From Sphingomonas endophytica (GTDB lineage Bacteria; Pseudomonadota; Alphaproteobacteria; Sphingomonadales; Sphingomonadaceae): a stretch of DNA of 64,000 bases. The notes beneath the pieces were generated by a model, which was given only the letters and a program-made list of their open reading frames with translations, was not told the origin of the DNA and made no database searches. Shown one piece after another: positions 21,244 through 30,024 of the stretch (position 1 is the first letter of the stretch; every line of letters starts with the position of its first letter). The stretch is from the NCBI RefSeq assembly GCF_014199415.1, contig NZ_JACIJN010000008.1:141743-205742 (forward strand), read 5' to 3'. The position numbers and the translations under genes were made by a program.

Positions 21244-22562
21244 GTGCGTCGGGCGCGCTGGTCGAGCCGGTGAGCGTCACGGGCGAGCAGGCCGTGCGCC
21301 CGACGCGGGTGCGGCACGCGGTACTGTGGCTCACCGTGCTGGCCTATCTCATCACCTATATGGACCGGGTGGTGATCGCGACCGCGGCACCGTCAATTCA
21401 GAAGGAATATGGCTTCTCGCTCGTCACGATGGGCTGGATCTTCGCCGCCTTCCAGTTCGCCTATGCGCTGTTCCAGATCCCCGGCGGGTGGCTCGGCGAT
21501 CGCTTCGGCCCGCGCCGCGCGCTGACCGGCGTGGTGGTATGGTGGTCGACCTTTACCGCGGCGACCGCGCTGACCTGGTCGGCGGGGTCGATGATGGTGT
21601 GCCGCTTCCTGTTCGGCATGGGAGAAGCGGGCGCATTTCCGATCGCGACCCGCTCGCTGTCGCGCTGGATGCTGCCCGCCGAGCGCGGCTGGGCGCAGGG
21701 GCTGACCCATGCCGGCGCGCGGCTCGGCGGGGCGGTGACCCCGGTGTTCGTCGCGCTGCTGATCCTCGATTTCGGCTGGCGGATGCCGTTCCTGCTGTTC
21801 GCGGGCGTCGGGCTGGTCTGGGCGCTGTCGTGGTTTCTCTACTATCGCGATACGCCGCGCGAGCACCGCGGCGTCAACGCGAGCGAGCGCGCGATGATCG
21901 AGGGCGCGCTCGGTGCCGGACCGGCGCGCGCCAAGGTGCCGTGGCGGCGGTTGCTGCGCCAGCCGCAGCTGTGGACGCTGTCGGCGATGTATTTCTGCTA
22001 CGCTTATTGCATCAACATCTTCCTGACGTGGTTCCCGAAATATCTCCACGACGCGCGCGGCTACGATCTCGCGGTGATGGGGCTGTTCGCCAGCCTGCCG
22101 CTGATGGCGGGCGTGGTCGGCGATCTCGCCGGCGGCTGGACCTCGGATCTGTTGGTGAAGCGCGGGGCGGGGCTGAAGCTGGCGCGCCGCGCAGTGGCGG
22201 TCACGGGGTTCGTCATCGCTGCGACGATGATGCCGCTCGCCGCCGCGATCGACGCGCCGGTGGCGAGTATCGTCTGCTTCTGCGTGGCGGTGTTCGGGCT
22301 CGAGCTGACGGTCGGCGTATCATGGGCGGTGACGCTCGACATCGGCGGCGAGTTCGCGGGGTCGGTTTCCGCGGTGATGAACACGCTCGGCAACCTTGGG
22401 GCGGCGATCGCCGCCGCGGTGACCGGTTACATCGTGACGGTCAGCGGCTGGTTTCCGGCGTTCATGGTGCTCGCGGTGCTGTGCGCGATCGCCGCGCTTC
22501 TGTTCCTGCGGATCGACGCGTCGCGGCAGCTCACCGCTGCCGACGAGGTCGCCGCGGCATGA
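21240..22562 (+). CDS. MFS transporter, ACS family
   Basis: A 440-residue major facilitator with twelve predicted membrane segments. The motif LITYMDRVVIATAAPSIQ and the loop GGWLGDRFGPRRAL (the MFS A-motif) resemble galactonate/glucarate-type carriers of the anion:cation symporter family. It starts with GTG at 21240, overlapping the amidohydrolase stop codon by 4 bp. Its place between a secreted amidohydrolase and cytoplasmic dehydrogenases implies import of an acidic product through the inner membrane; the compound is not identifiable from sequence. Confidence 0.84.
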   Translation: MSASGALVEPVSVTGEQAVRPTRVRHAVLWLTVLAYLITYMDRVVIATAAPSIQKEYGFSLVTMGWIFAAFQFAYALFQIPGGWLGDRFGPRRALTGVVVWWSTFTAATALTWSAGSMMVCRFLFGMGEAGAFPIATRSLSRWMLPAERGWAQGLTHAGARLGGAVTPVFVALLILDFGWRMPFLLFAGVGLVWALSWFLYYRDTPREHRGVNASERAMIEGALGAGPARAKVPWRRLLRQPQLWTLSAMYFCYAYCINIFLTWFPKYLHDARGYDLAVMGLFASLPLMAGVVGDLAGGWTSDLLVKRGAGLKLARRAVAVTGFVIAATMMPLAAAIDAPVASIVCFCVAVFGLELTVGVSWAVTLDIGGEFAGSVSAVMNTLGNLGAAIAAAVTGYIVTVSGWFPAFMVLAVLCAIAALLFLRIDASRQLTAADEVAAA

Positions 22563-22579
22563 TTTATGGAGATACTCGC

Positions 22580-23824
22580 ATGACGTCCGATCCGACCGCG
22601 CCCGCCCTGTTCGGTGCGGCGCGCCTGCCACGCGCGATCCTGTTCGGCCGCGGCCAGCGCGCCGCGCTTGGGTCGGCGAGTGCGCGGCTCGGTCGGCGCG
22701 CGCTGGTCTGCACCGACGAGCGTCAGGCCGCGCAGCCCGAATTCACCGCGATGCTCGCCGATCTCGCCGCCCACGGTGTCGAGACGCGCGTGTTCGACGG
22801 CACCGTCCCCGATCTGCCGCTTCGCTCGATCGACGCCTGTGTCGCTGCGGCGAGCGGCTTCGATGCGGATGTGGTGATCGGCATCGGCGGGGGCAGCTCG
22901 CTCGATCTCGCCAAGGTGGCGGCGGTGTTGCTCACCCACGGCGGCAGTGTGCGCGACTATTACGGCGAGTTCGCGGTGCCTGGCCCGGTGATGCCGCTGA
23001 TCGCGGTGCCGACCACCTCCGGCACCGGGTCCGAGGCGACGCCGGTTGCGGTGGTGGCGGACGAGGAGCGCGGCGCCAAGGTCGGGATCGCCAGCCCGCA
23101 CCTGATCGCGCAGGTCGCGATCTGCGACCCCGAGTTGACCGTCAGCTGCCCGCCCGCGCTCACCGCCTTTTCGGGGGCCGACGCGCTGACCCATGCGGTC
23201 GAGGCCTATACGACGCTGGCGCGGCCGATCGACGCGATGCTGACCGAGCAGCATGTGTTCGTCGGCAAGAACGTGCTGTCCGATCATTTCGCGACGCTCG
23301 CGGTGACGAACGTGTTCCGCTATCTCGAACGCGCGGTGGTCGACGGCAGCGATATCGAGGCGCGCGAGGGCGTGATGCTGGCGTCGCTGGTGGCAGGCTG
23401 CGCGTTCGGCACCGCCGGCACCGCGGCGGCGCATGCGCTGCAATATCCGGTCGGAAACCTGACGCATACCGCGCACGGGCAGGGGGTGGCGACGCTGCTG
23501 CCCTATGTGATGCAATTCAACCGTCCCGCCTGCGCCGACGGCTTCGCCGAGCTGGCGACGCTGGTCGGGATCGGCGGCGCGAGCGTGGCCGAGCGCGCGC
23601 AGGCGTTCATCGACGCGGTCGACGCGTTGTTCCAGCGGATCGGCGTTCCGAGGTCGCTGGCCGACCTGGGACTGCGTGCCGAGCAGCAGGACCATGTCGC
23701 CGAATATTCGCTCAACGCGGCGCGGCTCATCAAGAACAACCCGCGACCGCTCGACCTCGCCGCGATGCAGACCATCACGCGCGCCGCCTTCGCGGGCGAT
23801 CGCGCCACGCTCCTTCACGCCTGA
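22580..23824 (+). CDS. Iron-containing (type III) alcohol dehydrogenase
   Basis: A 414-residue cytoplasmic NAD(P)-dependent dehydrogenase of the Fe-ADH family. The nucleotide-binding motif is GIGGGSSLDLAK; metal-site segments are ICDPELT (Asp), ADALTHAVEAY (His) and TAHGQGVATLLP (His). The family also includes maleylacetate reductases and hydroxyacid dehydrogenases, so the substrate may be an alcohol, diol or keto acid. The ATG at 22580 has GGAG eight bases upstream; an in-frame ATG at 22559 overlapping the previous stop is an alternative. The next gene begins on its stop codon (TGATG). The alcohol-to-aldehyde step followed by an aldehyde dehydrogenase is the natural reading. Confidence 0.85.
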   Translation: MTSDPTAPALFGAARLPRAILFGRGQRAALGSASARLGRRALVCTDERQAAQPEFTAMLADLAAHGVETRVFDGTVPDLPLRSIDACVAAASGFDADVVIGIGGGSSLDLAKVAAVLLTHGGSVRDYYGEFAVPGPVMPLIAVPTTSGTGSEATPVAVVADEERGAKVGIASPHLIAQVAICDPELTVSCPPALTAFSGADALTHAVEAYTTLARPIDAMLTEQHVFVGKNVLSDHFATLAVTNVFRYLERAVVDGSDIEAREGVMLASLVAGCAFGTAGTAAAHALQYPVGNLTHTAHGQGVATLLPYVMQFNRPACADGFAELATLVGIGGASVAERAQAFIDAVDALFQRIGVPRSLADLGLRAEQQDHVAEYSLNAARLIKNNPRPLDLAAMQTITRAAFAGDRATLLHA

Positions 23825-25308
23825 TGCACGGAACGCTTTCGATGACCAGCTACACCCCGCCCGGCGACGGCCCGTTCGCCATCCCTACCGGCCTGCTGAT
23901 CGGCGCGCACTGGACCCCCGCGGCGAGCGGCGCGACGATCGCGGTTGACGACCCCGCCACCGGCGCGACGCTCACGTCGGTTGCCGATGCCGCGGTGGAA
24001 GAAGGGATCGCCGCAGTCGACGCCGCCGCGGCCGCCGCGGCGGACTGGGCCGCGACGCCGCCGCGGAAACGCGCCGACGTACTGCTCGCCTGTTTCCACG
24101 CGATGATGGCGCAGCAGGAGTGGCTCGCGCAGCTGATCGCGCTGGAGAACGGCAAGGCGCTGACCGATGCGCGCGGCGAGGTGGCCTATGCCGCCGAATT
24201 CTTCCGCTGGTATGCTGAGGAAGCGGTGCGCATCCCCGGCGAGCTGGGCATGTCGCCGGCCGGCGGCAATCGCATCATGGTGCAATATCAGCCGATCGGC
24301 ATCGCGTTGCTCATCACACCGTGGAACTTCCCCGCGGCGATGGCGACGCGCAAGATCGCGCCGGCGCTGGCTGCCGGCTGCACCTGCATCCTCAAGCCTG
24401 CGTCGGAAACGCCGCTGACCGCGCTGGCGGTCGCCGAGATCATGCGCCGCGCCGGGGTGCCGGCGGGGGTGGTCAACGTCGTCACCACGAGCCAGCCCGG
24501 CCCGGTGTGCAGCGCGATCCTCCACGACGCGCGCGTGCGCAAGCTCTCCTTCACCGGTTCGACGCAGGTCGGCCGCGTGTTGCTGCGCGAGGCGGCGGAC
24601 CAGGTGATCAGCGCGTCGATGGAGCTGGGCGGCAACGCGCCGTTCGTGGTGTTCGACGACGCCGACCTCGACGCCGCGATCGAGGGCGCGATGGTCGCCA
24701 AGATGCGCAACGCCGGCGAGGCGTGCACCGCCGCCAACCGGCTCTACGTGCAGCGCGGCATCCACGACGCCTTCGTCGCAAAGCTGGTCGAGCGCATGGG
24801 AGCGCTGACGGTCGGTCCCGGCACCGATCCTGCCACGCAATGCGGCGCGATGATCAACCGCAAGGCGGTCGACAAGATCGAGCGGCTCGTCGCGGATGCG
24901 GTGGGGAAGGGCGCGCGCGTCGCTTTGGGCGGCGAGACGCCCGCCGGCGACGGCTATTTCTACCCGCCCTCGGTGCTCACCGACGTACAGCCCGGCTCCG
25001 AGATCCTGCGCGAGGAGGTGTTCGGCCCGGTCGCCGCGGTGACGGTGTTCGACACCGCCGATGAGGCGGTCGCGCTCGCCAACGACACCGAATATGGCCT
25101 TGCCGCCTATGTCTATTCGGGCGACCTCAAGCGCGCGCTGGCGGTCGCGGAGCGGATCGAATGCGGCATGGTCGCGGTCAACCGCGGGCTGGTGTCGGAC
25201 GCCGCTGCGCCGTTCGGCGGCATGAAGCAGAGCGGGCTGGGCCGCGAGGGATCGCACCACGGCCTGCTCGAATATTGCGAGGCGAAGTACATTGCGGTGA
25301 CGTGGTGA
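23824..25308 (+). CDS. NAD(P)-dependent aldehyde dehydrogenase (succinate-semialdehyde type)
   Basis: A 494-residue aldehyde dehydrogenase. The catalytic Cys301 is in NAGEACTAANRLYV and the general base Glu267 in SMELGGNAPFVVF; the coenzyme loop FTGSTQVGR is also present. The NAGEACTAANR context and the C-terminal PFGGMKQSGLGREGS resemble succinate-semialdehyde dehydrogenases, which favour short dicarboxylic semialdehydes. The first ATG at 23824 shares a base with the ADH stop; ATG 23842 is an alternative start. It oxidises, presumably, the aldehyde made by the Fe-ADH or by the quinoproteins. Confidence 0.88.
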   Translation: MHGTLSMTSYTPPGDGPFAIPTGLLIGAHWTPAASGATIAVDDPATGATLTSVADAAVEEGIAAVDAAAAAAADWAATPPRKRADVLLACFHAMMAQQEWLAQLIALENGKALTDARGEVAYAAEFFRWYAEEAVRIPGELGMSPAGGNRIMVQYQPIGIALLITPWNFPAAMATRKIAPALAAGCTCILKPASETPLTALAVAEIMRRAGVPAGVVNVVTTSQPGPVCSAILHDARVRKLSFTGSTQVGRVLLREAADQVISASMELGGNAPFVVFDDADLDAAIEGAMVAKMRNAGEACTAANRLYVQRGIHDAFVAKLVERMGALTVGPGTDPATQCGAMINRKAVDKIERLVADAVGKGARVALGGETPAGDGYFYPPSVLTDVQPGSEILREEVFGPVAAVTVFDTADEAVALANDTEYGLAAYVYSGDLKRALAVAERIECGMVAVNRGLVSDAAAPFGGMKQSGLGREGSHHGLLEYCEAKYIAVTW

Positions 25309-27416
25309 CCGCCGCGGTGTTCACGCGTCGCCAGTTGCTGGCGGGCACCGCCGCATCGGCGCTGGTGCTCGCGATCGACCCCGCCGCGCTGGCGGCGCCG
25401 ATGCAGGACGCCGACGCGCCGGCGCCTGACACCGAGTGGCGCAGCTACGCCGCCGACAAGGCGAACACCCGCTACTCGCCGCTCGACCAGATCAACGCCG
25501 AGAATTTCAACGATCTCGAGATTGCGTGGAGCGTCAAGACCGACGTGTTCGGCGCGCGCAAGGAATATCAGTTCGAGCCGACCCCGCTGCTGGTAAAGGG
25601 CAAGCTGTTCCTGCCCGCCGGCTCGCGCCGCGACTGCGTCGCGCTCGACGCCGCGACCGGCGAGCTGCTGTGGATGCACCGCGTCGACGAGGGGCAGCGC
25701 GCGCTCAACTCGCCGCGTCAGCTGTCCGGCCACGGCGTGTCCTATTGGACCGACGGCACGGTCGAGCGAATCCTTTATGTCACGATCGGCTATCAGCTGG
25801 TGTCGCTCGACGCCAATACCGGCATCCCCGATCCGGCGTTCGGCACCAACGGGATCGTCGATCTGAAGAAGGACTTCGATCAGGAACTCGATCTCGAAAC
25901 CGCCGACGTCGGGCTGCACGCCACGCCGATGGTGGCGCGCGACACGGTGGTGGTCGGCGCCGCCCATACCGCGGGCGACGTGCCGGCGGTGCGCAAGAAC
26001 GTGAAGGGCTATATCCGCGGCTTCGACGTGCGCACGGGCAAGCGCAAGTGGATCTTCCACACCATCCCGCGCAAGGGCGAGTTCGGCTACGAGACCTGGC
26101 TCAACGGCGATGCCGACGAGGCCGGCAATGCGGGCGCCTGGGCCGAGATGTCGGCGGACGAGGAGCTCGGGCTGGTCTATGTCCCGGTCGAGCTGCCGAC
26201 CGGCGACGAGATGGGCATGTTCCGCCGCGGCAATGCGTTGTTCGGGGAGTCGCTGGTCGCGCTCGATCTCGAGACCGGGCGGCGGCGCTGGCATTATCAG
26301 ATGGTGCATCACGGCCTGTGGGACCGCGACATCCCGTGCGCGCCGATCCTGTGCGACATCCCGGTCAACGGGCGCACCGTCAAGGCGCTCGCCCAGCCGA
26401 CCAAGCAAGCGTTTCTGTACGTCCTCAACCGCGAGACGGGCGAGCCGATCTGGCCGATCCCCGAGCGCAAGGTGGCGCGCGGCGACGTGCCCGGCGAATG
26501 GTACAGCCCGACCCAGCCGGTGCCGTCCAAGCCGCCCGCCTATGACGTGCAGGGCGTCACCGAGAACGACCTGATCGACTTCACCCCCGAGCTGCGCGCC
26601 AAAGCGGTCGAGTTCGTCAAGTCGTACACGATCGGCCCGCTGTTCACCCCGCCGACGGTCAGCAAGCCGGGGCGGTGGGGGACGATCTCGGCGCCGGGCA
26701 TCCAGGGCGGCACCAACTGGCCCGGCGGCTGCTACGATCCCGAGACGCACATGGTCTATGTCTATTCCAAGACGCAGCCGTCGCTGATCGGGATCGTGCC
26801 CAACGATGACCCGAAGGTCTCCGAGTTTCCGCAGGTCCATGGCGTCGCCGGGCGCGAGGCACGCGCGATGCCGGCGATGGGCGCGTCGCGCGCCGGGATG
26901 CGCAACATGGAGGCGCCGCCTGCTTCACCACCGGCCGGTGGCGCGCCGGCGGGCGCGTCGAAAGGGCCGCCGCCCGGCTTTCTCGCCGTCGATGGCCTGC
27001 CGTTGCTCAAGCCACCTTACGGTCGGATCACCGCGATCGATCTGAGCAAGGGTGACCTCGCCTGGCAGGTCGCGCATGGCGAGACTCCCGACAACGTCCG
27101 CAATCATCCCAAGCTCAAGGGGCTCAAGATCCCGCGCACCGGACGCGCGGGCAATCTCGGCCCACTGGTGACCAAGACGCTGGTGATCTGCGGCGAGGCC
27201 GGCTTCTACACCAACGAATATGGCATCCGCGGCGCGATGCTGCGCGCCTATGACAAGGCGACCGGCGAAGAGAAAGGCGCGGTGTACATGACCGCGCCGC
27301 AGAGCGGATCGCCGATGACCTACCGGCTGAAGGGCCGGCAATATATCGTCGTCGCCACGGGCGGCGGCAATGCCAGCGCGGAGCTGGTCGCCTACCGTTT
27401 ACCGGGAGCAGCGTGA
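25305..27416 (+). CDS. Periplasmic PQQ-dependent dehydrogenase (module 1)
   Basis: A 703-residue quinoprotein with a Tat-like signal (TRRQLLAGTAASALVLA) and repeated propeller blades (LDAATGELLW, LDLETGRRRWHY, LNRETGEPIWPIPE). The YSPLDQINAEN and GTNWPGGCYDP segments are standard for bacterial PQQ alcohol/sugar dehydrogenases. No adjacent Cys-Cys pair is seen, so the disulfide ring of methanol/ethanol dehydrogenases is absent. Residues about 520-566 form a Met/Pro/Ala/Gly-rich insertion. It oxidises an alcohol, sugar or polyol in the periplasm and passes electrons to the cytochrome c encoded by the next gene. GTG start overlapping the ALDH stop (GTGA). Confidence 0.86.
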   Translation: MTAAVFTRRQLLAGTAASALVLAIDPAALAAPMQDADAPAPDTEWRSYAADKANTRYSPLDQINAENFNDLEIAWSVKTDVFGARKEYQFEPTPLLVKGKLFLPAGSRRDCVALDAATGELLWMHRVDEGQRALNSPRQLSGHGVSYWTDGTVERILYVTIGYQLVSLDANTGIPDPAFGTNGIVDLKKDFDQELDLETADVGLHATPMVARDTVVVGAAHTAGDVPAVRKNVKGYIRGFDVRTGKRKWIFHTIPRKGEFGYETWLNGDADEAGNAGAWAEMSADEELGLVYVPVELPTGDEMGMFRRGNALFGESLVALDLETGRRRWHYQMVHHGLWDRDIPCAPILCDIPVNGRTVKALAQPTKQAFLYVLNRETGEPIWPIPERKVARGDVPGEWYSPTQPVPSKPPAYDVQGVTENDLIDFTPELRAKAVEFVKSYTIGPLFTPPTVSKPGRWGTISAPGIQGGTNWPGGCYDPETHMVYVYSKTQPSLIGIVPNDDPKVSEFPQVHGVAGREARAMPAMGASRAGMRNMEAPPASPPAGGAPAGASKGPPPGFLAVDGLPLLKPPYGRITAIDLSKGDLAWQVAHGETPDNVRNHPKLKGLKIPRTGRAGNLGPLVTKTLVICGEAGFYTNEYGIRGAMLRAYDKATGEEKGAVYMTAPQSGSPMTYRLKGRQYIVVATGGGNASAELVAYRLPGAA

Positions 27417-27865
27417 TGATCGAGCGAGTGACGAGATATAGCGGCTGGCTGTTCGGCGCGGCGGCGCTGACGCTCGGCAGTGCGGTGATGGTCCGTGCGC
27501 AGGGCGGGCAGCGCGACGTGTGGAACGGCGTCTACACCGCCGAGCAGTCGGCGCGCGGCAAGGTCGCCTATGCCGAGAATTGTGCCGCCTGCCACGGCGA
27601 TACGCTCGCCGGGATCGACGTGGCGCCGGCGTTGGCGGGCGGCGGCTTCCTCAACAACTGGACGGGCACCTCGGCCGGCGATCTGTTCTCGCGGATCAAG
27701 ACGACCATGCCGCTGAGCGCGCCCGGCAGTCTGAGCGGGAAGACGGTCGCCGACATCGAGGCCTATATGTTCGAGGTCAACGGCTTCCCGGCGGGCAAGC
27801 TGCCGCTGCCGCCAAGTCAGCCGATGGCGGCGGGGATCATGATCGCGCCGAAGCCGGTCGGGTAA
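27416..27865 (+). CDS. Periplasmic cytochrome c, electron acceptor of PQQ dehydrogenase 1
   Basis: A 149-residue class I cytochrome c with an N-terminal signal anchor or signal peptide, one haem-binding motif CAACH (Cys56, Cys59, His60) and a likely axial Met in TTMPLSAPG. The start at 27416 has GGGAG upstream and overlaps the dehydrogenase stop (TGATG), so the two proteins are translationally coupled in near-equal amounts. It should carry electrons from the quinoprotein to a terminal oxidase. Last gene of the amidohydrolase operon. Confidence 0.87.
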   Translation: MIERVTRYSGWLFGAAALTLGSAVMVRAQGGQRDVWNGVYTAEQSARGKVAYAENCAACHGDTLAGIDVAPALAGGGFLNNWTGTSAGDLFSRIKTTMPLSAPGSLSGKTVADIEAYMFEVNGFPAGKLPLPPSQPMAAGIMIAPKPVG

Positions 27866-27905
27866 GCTCCGCCCGGCCGACGAGGGCAAACGGGGCGTGG
27901 TGGCG

Positions 27906-28682
27906 CTACTCGCCGCGCCACGCCGGCACGCGCTTCGTCTTGGCAAGAAAGTCCGCGACGCCGCGCCGGAAGTCCGCGCTGCCATAGACCTGCTCAATCA
28001 GCGGCTCGATCGCGGGCAGGGCATCGAAGGTCATTCGCCGCAACGTCTCCTTCGTGACTCGCGTCGTAAGCGGCGCATTCTCGATCGCGCGCGCACAGAG
28101 CTCCGCGATCTCGGCATCAAGCGCGTCCCGTTCGACCACCTTCAGCAGGAACCCGCTCGCGCGCAATTCCTCCGCGCCGACGATCTCGCCCAGCAGCACC
28201 ATCCGCCGCGCGACCGATACGCTCACCGCGCTGCCGATCCGCGCCACGCTGGCGGCGGACAGGCAATTGCCGATCGTGCGGCCGATCGGTGAGCCGAAGC
28301 GCGCGTCGGGGGTCGCGATCCGAAAATCGCACGCCGCGCTGATGTTGAGCCCACCGCCGACCGCCCAGCCTTCCACCACCGCGATCGTCGTGCAGGGGAT
28401 GGCGTCGACGGCCGCCATGCATTCGTCGATCTCGCGCTCATAGGCGACGCCCTGTGCGCCGTCGCGATAGTCGGCGAATTTGCTGATGTCGGTGCCCGAG
28501 ATGAACGCCTTGCCCCCCGTGCCGCGAAACGTGACCACCCGCACGCCCGGATCGTCGGCGATCGTCCGCGCCGCATCGCGCAGCGCGAGCCACATCGCGC
28601 CCGTCAGCGCATTGTGGGCGGCCGGATTGTCGAACCGGACGTGGACCGCCGCACCGTCGCGCGTGACGACGACGCCGCTCAT
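27906..28682 (-). CDS. Crotonase / enoyl-CoA hydratase family protein lacking the usual catalytic Glu
   Basis: A 258-residue crotonase-fold protein. The oxyanion-hole segments GGKAFISGTDISKF and EGWAVGGGLNISAACDFRIA are intact. In authentic hydratases the following FG-x-PE motif supplies a catalytic Glu; here it reads FGSPIGRTIG, so that Glu is replaced by Ile. The enzyme may therefore catalyse another crotonase reaction (dehydration, isomerisation or retro-aldol cleavage) on an acyl-CoA. It is coupled to the CoA-transferase gene by an ATGA overlap and is convergent with the cytochrome operon, 40 bp away. Confidence 0.83.
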   Translation of the reverse strand: MSGVVVTRDGAAVHVRFDNPAAHNALTGAMWLALRDAARTIADDPGVRVVTFRGTGGKAFISGTDISKFADYRDGAQGVAYEREIDECMAAVDAIPCTTIAVVEGWAVGGGLNISAACDFRIATPDARFGSPIGRTIGNCLSAASVARIGSAVSVSVARRMVLLGEIVGAEELRASGFLLKVVERDALDAEIAELCARAIENAPLTTRVTKETLRRMTFDALPAIEPLIEQVYGSADFRRGVADFLAKTKRVPAWRGE

Positions 28683-29866
28683 TCCGCCGCCTCCGCTGGG
28701 TCGGGCAGCAACCCGCGCTCGGCCAGCTCGCGGCGGATCTCTGCGTCATGCTCGTTGAGCAGCGGCGGGGGCAGGCGCAATTCCTGCGGCGTGCCGCGCA
28801 TCTTGACCGGGAAGCCGAGCGCCTTGAACTCGCCCTCCACCGGGTGCGGCACCTGCATCACCATCTCGCGCGCGACCGCCTGTTCGCTGACCACCGCCTC
28901 GCCGTAATCGAGGATCGGCGCGGCGGGGACGCCGGCGGCGAGCAGCGCGTCGATCCATTCCTGGCTGGTGCGGGTCAGGAAGGTCGGCGCGAGGTCGTCG
29001 ATGAGCAACTGGCGGTTTGCGACGCGCGCGGCGTTGGTGGCGTAGCGCGAGTCCTCCTGCAGCTCCGGACGCTCGACCACCTTGAGGAAGGTGAGCCATA
29101 ATCCCTGATTTGCCGCGCCGATCACGAACCAGTCGTCCGACGCGCGCACCGCCTGATAGGGCGCGGACATGCGATTGGCCGAGCCGATCGGCGCCGGCGC
29201 GCGGCCGGTGCCCCAATATTCGGTCGTCTCCCAGATCGAGAGACCCATTGCCGCCTCGAGCAGCGAGGCGTCGATATATTGCCCGCGGCCCGAGGTCTGT
29301 CGCCCGATCACCGCGCTGAGAATGCCATAGACCGAGAAGAGCCCCGCGCCGAGATCAGCGACCGCGATCGAATTCTTGGCGGGCTCCATCCCAGGAAAGC
29401 CGTTCGAGCTGAGCACGCCCGACATCGCCTGCGCGATCAGGTCGAATCCCGGGCGCTGCGCCCATGGCCCGGTCTGGCCAAAGCCCGAGATGCTGGCGTA
29501 GATCAGCCGCGGGTTGAGCGCGGCGAGCGTGTCATAGTCGATGCCGAGCCGCTTCGCGACGCCGGGGCGGGCGTTCTCGACGACGATGTCGGCGGTCTGC
29601 ACCAGCGCATAGAGCACCGCGCGGTCGGCGTCGTCCTTGAGATCGAGCGTGATGCTGCGCTTGTTGCGATTGAGCGCGAGGAAGCCGGGGCTGTCCTCGC
29701 CCTTCAGGCGGAAGCCCATCGAGTGCCGGGTCGAGTCGCCGGTGCGCGGCGGTTCGATCTTGATGACGTCCGCGCCCATGTCGCCGAGCAGCATGCAGCA
29801 GAACGGCCCCGCCATCACCTGCGAGATATCAAGGACCCTCAGCCCCTTCAGCGGCAGTTCCAACAT
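28679..29866 (-). CDS. Class III (CaiB/BaiF) CoA-transferase
   Basis: A 395-residue family III CoA-transferase. The N-terminus LKGLRVLDISQVMAGPFC, the KIEPPRTGDSTR segment and AVADLGAGLFSVYGILSA (with the catalytic Asp) are diagnostic. These enzymes move CoA from a donor such as succinyl-CoA to a carboxylic acid. The ATG at 29866 has GAGGAG seven bases upstream, so an in-frame start further upstream is rejected. Paired with the crotonase, it would activate and then transform an acid product of the locus. The divergent motif at 29919-29935 lies about 50 bp upstream. Confidence 0.87.
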   Translation of the reverse strand: MLELPLKGLRVLDISQVMAGPFCCMLLGDMGADVIKIEPPRTGDSTRHSMGFRLKGEDSPGFLALNRNKRSITLDLKDDADRAVLYALVQTADIVVENARPGVAKRLGIDYDTLAALNPRLIYASISGFGQTGPWAQRPGFDLIAQAMSGVLSSNGFPGMEPAKNSIAVADLGAGLFSVYGILSAVIGRQTSGRGQYIDASLLEAAMGLSIWETTEYWGTGRAPAPIGSANRMSAPYQAVRASDDWFVIGAANQGLWLTFLKVVERPELQEDSRYATNAARVANRQLLIDDLAPTFLTRTSQEWIDALLAAGVPAAPILDYGEAVVSEQAVAREMVMQVPHPVEGEFKALGFPVKMRGTPQELRLPPPLLNEHDAEIRRELAERGLLPDPAEAAE

Positions 29867-29918
29867 GCGCAATCTCCTCTCCCCCTGATCGCCCGATAGA
29901 GGCGGACGATCAACACGG

Positions 29919-29935
29919 ATCATATTGTATAGGAT
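29919..29935. promoter_or_regulatory. Expanded ATCATAT..ATAGGAT motif between divergent operons
   Basis: ATCATATTGTATAGGAT carries both ends of the repeated element separated by extra bases. Read from 29924 it matches the 12-mer at ten positions. It sits between the CoA-transferase gene (minus) and the second PQQ dehydrogenase gene (plus), where one bound regulator could control both directions. Confidence 0.45.
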
Positions 29936-30024
29936 CGTGCGGCTTGCTAGCACCGTTGAAATGACAGGACAACGTTGCGGCCGCCTGACGCGGGATGCGA
30001 CGTCGCCGAGCAGGAGAGTGGAGC

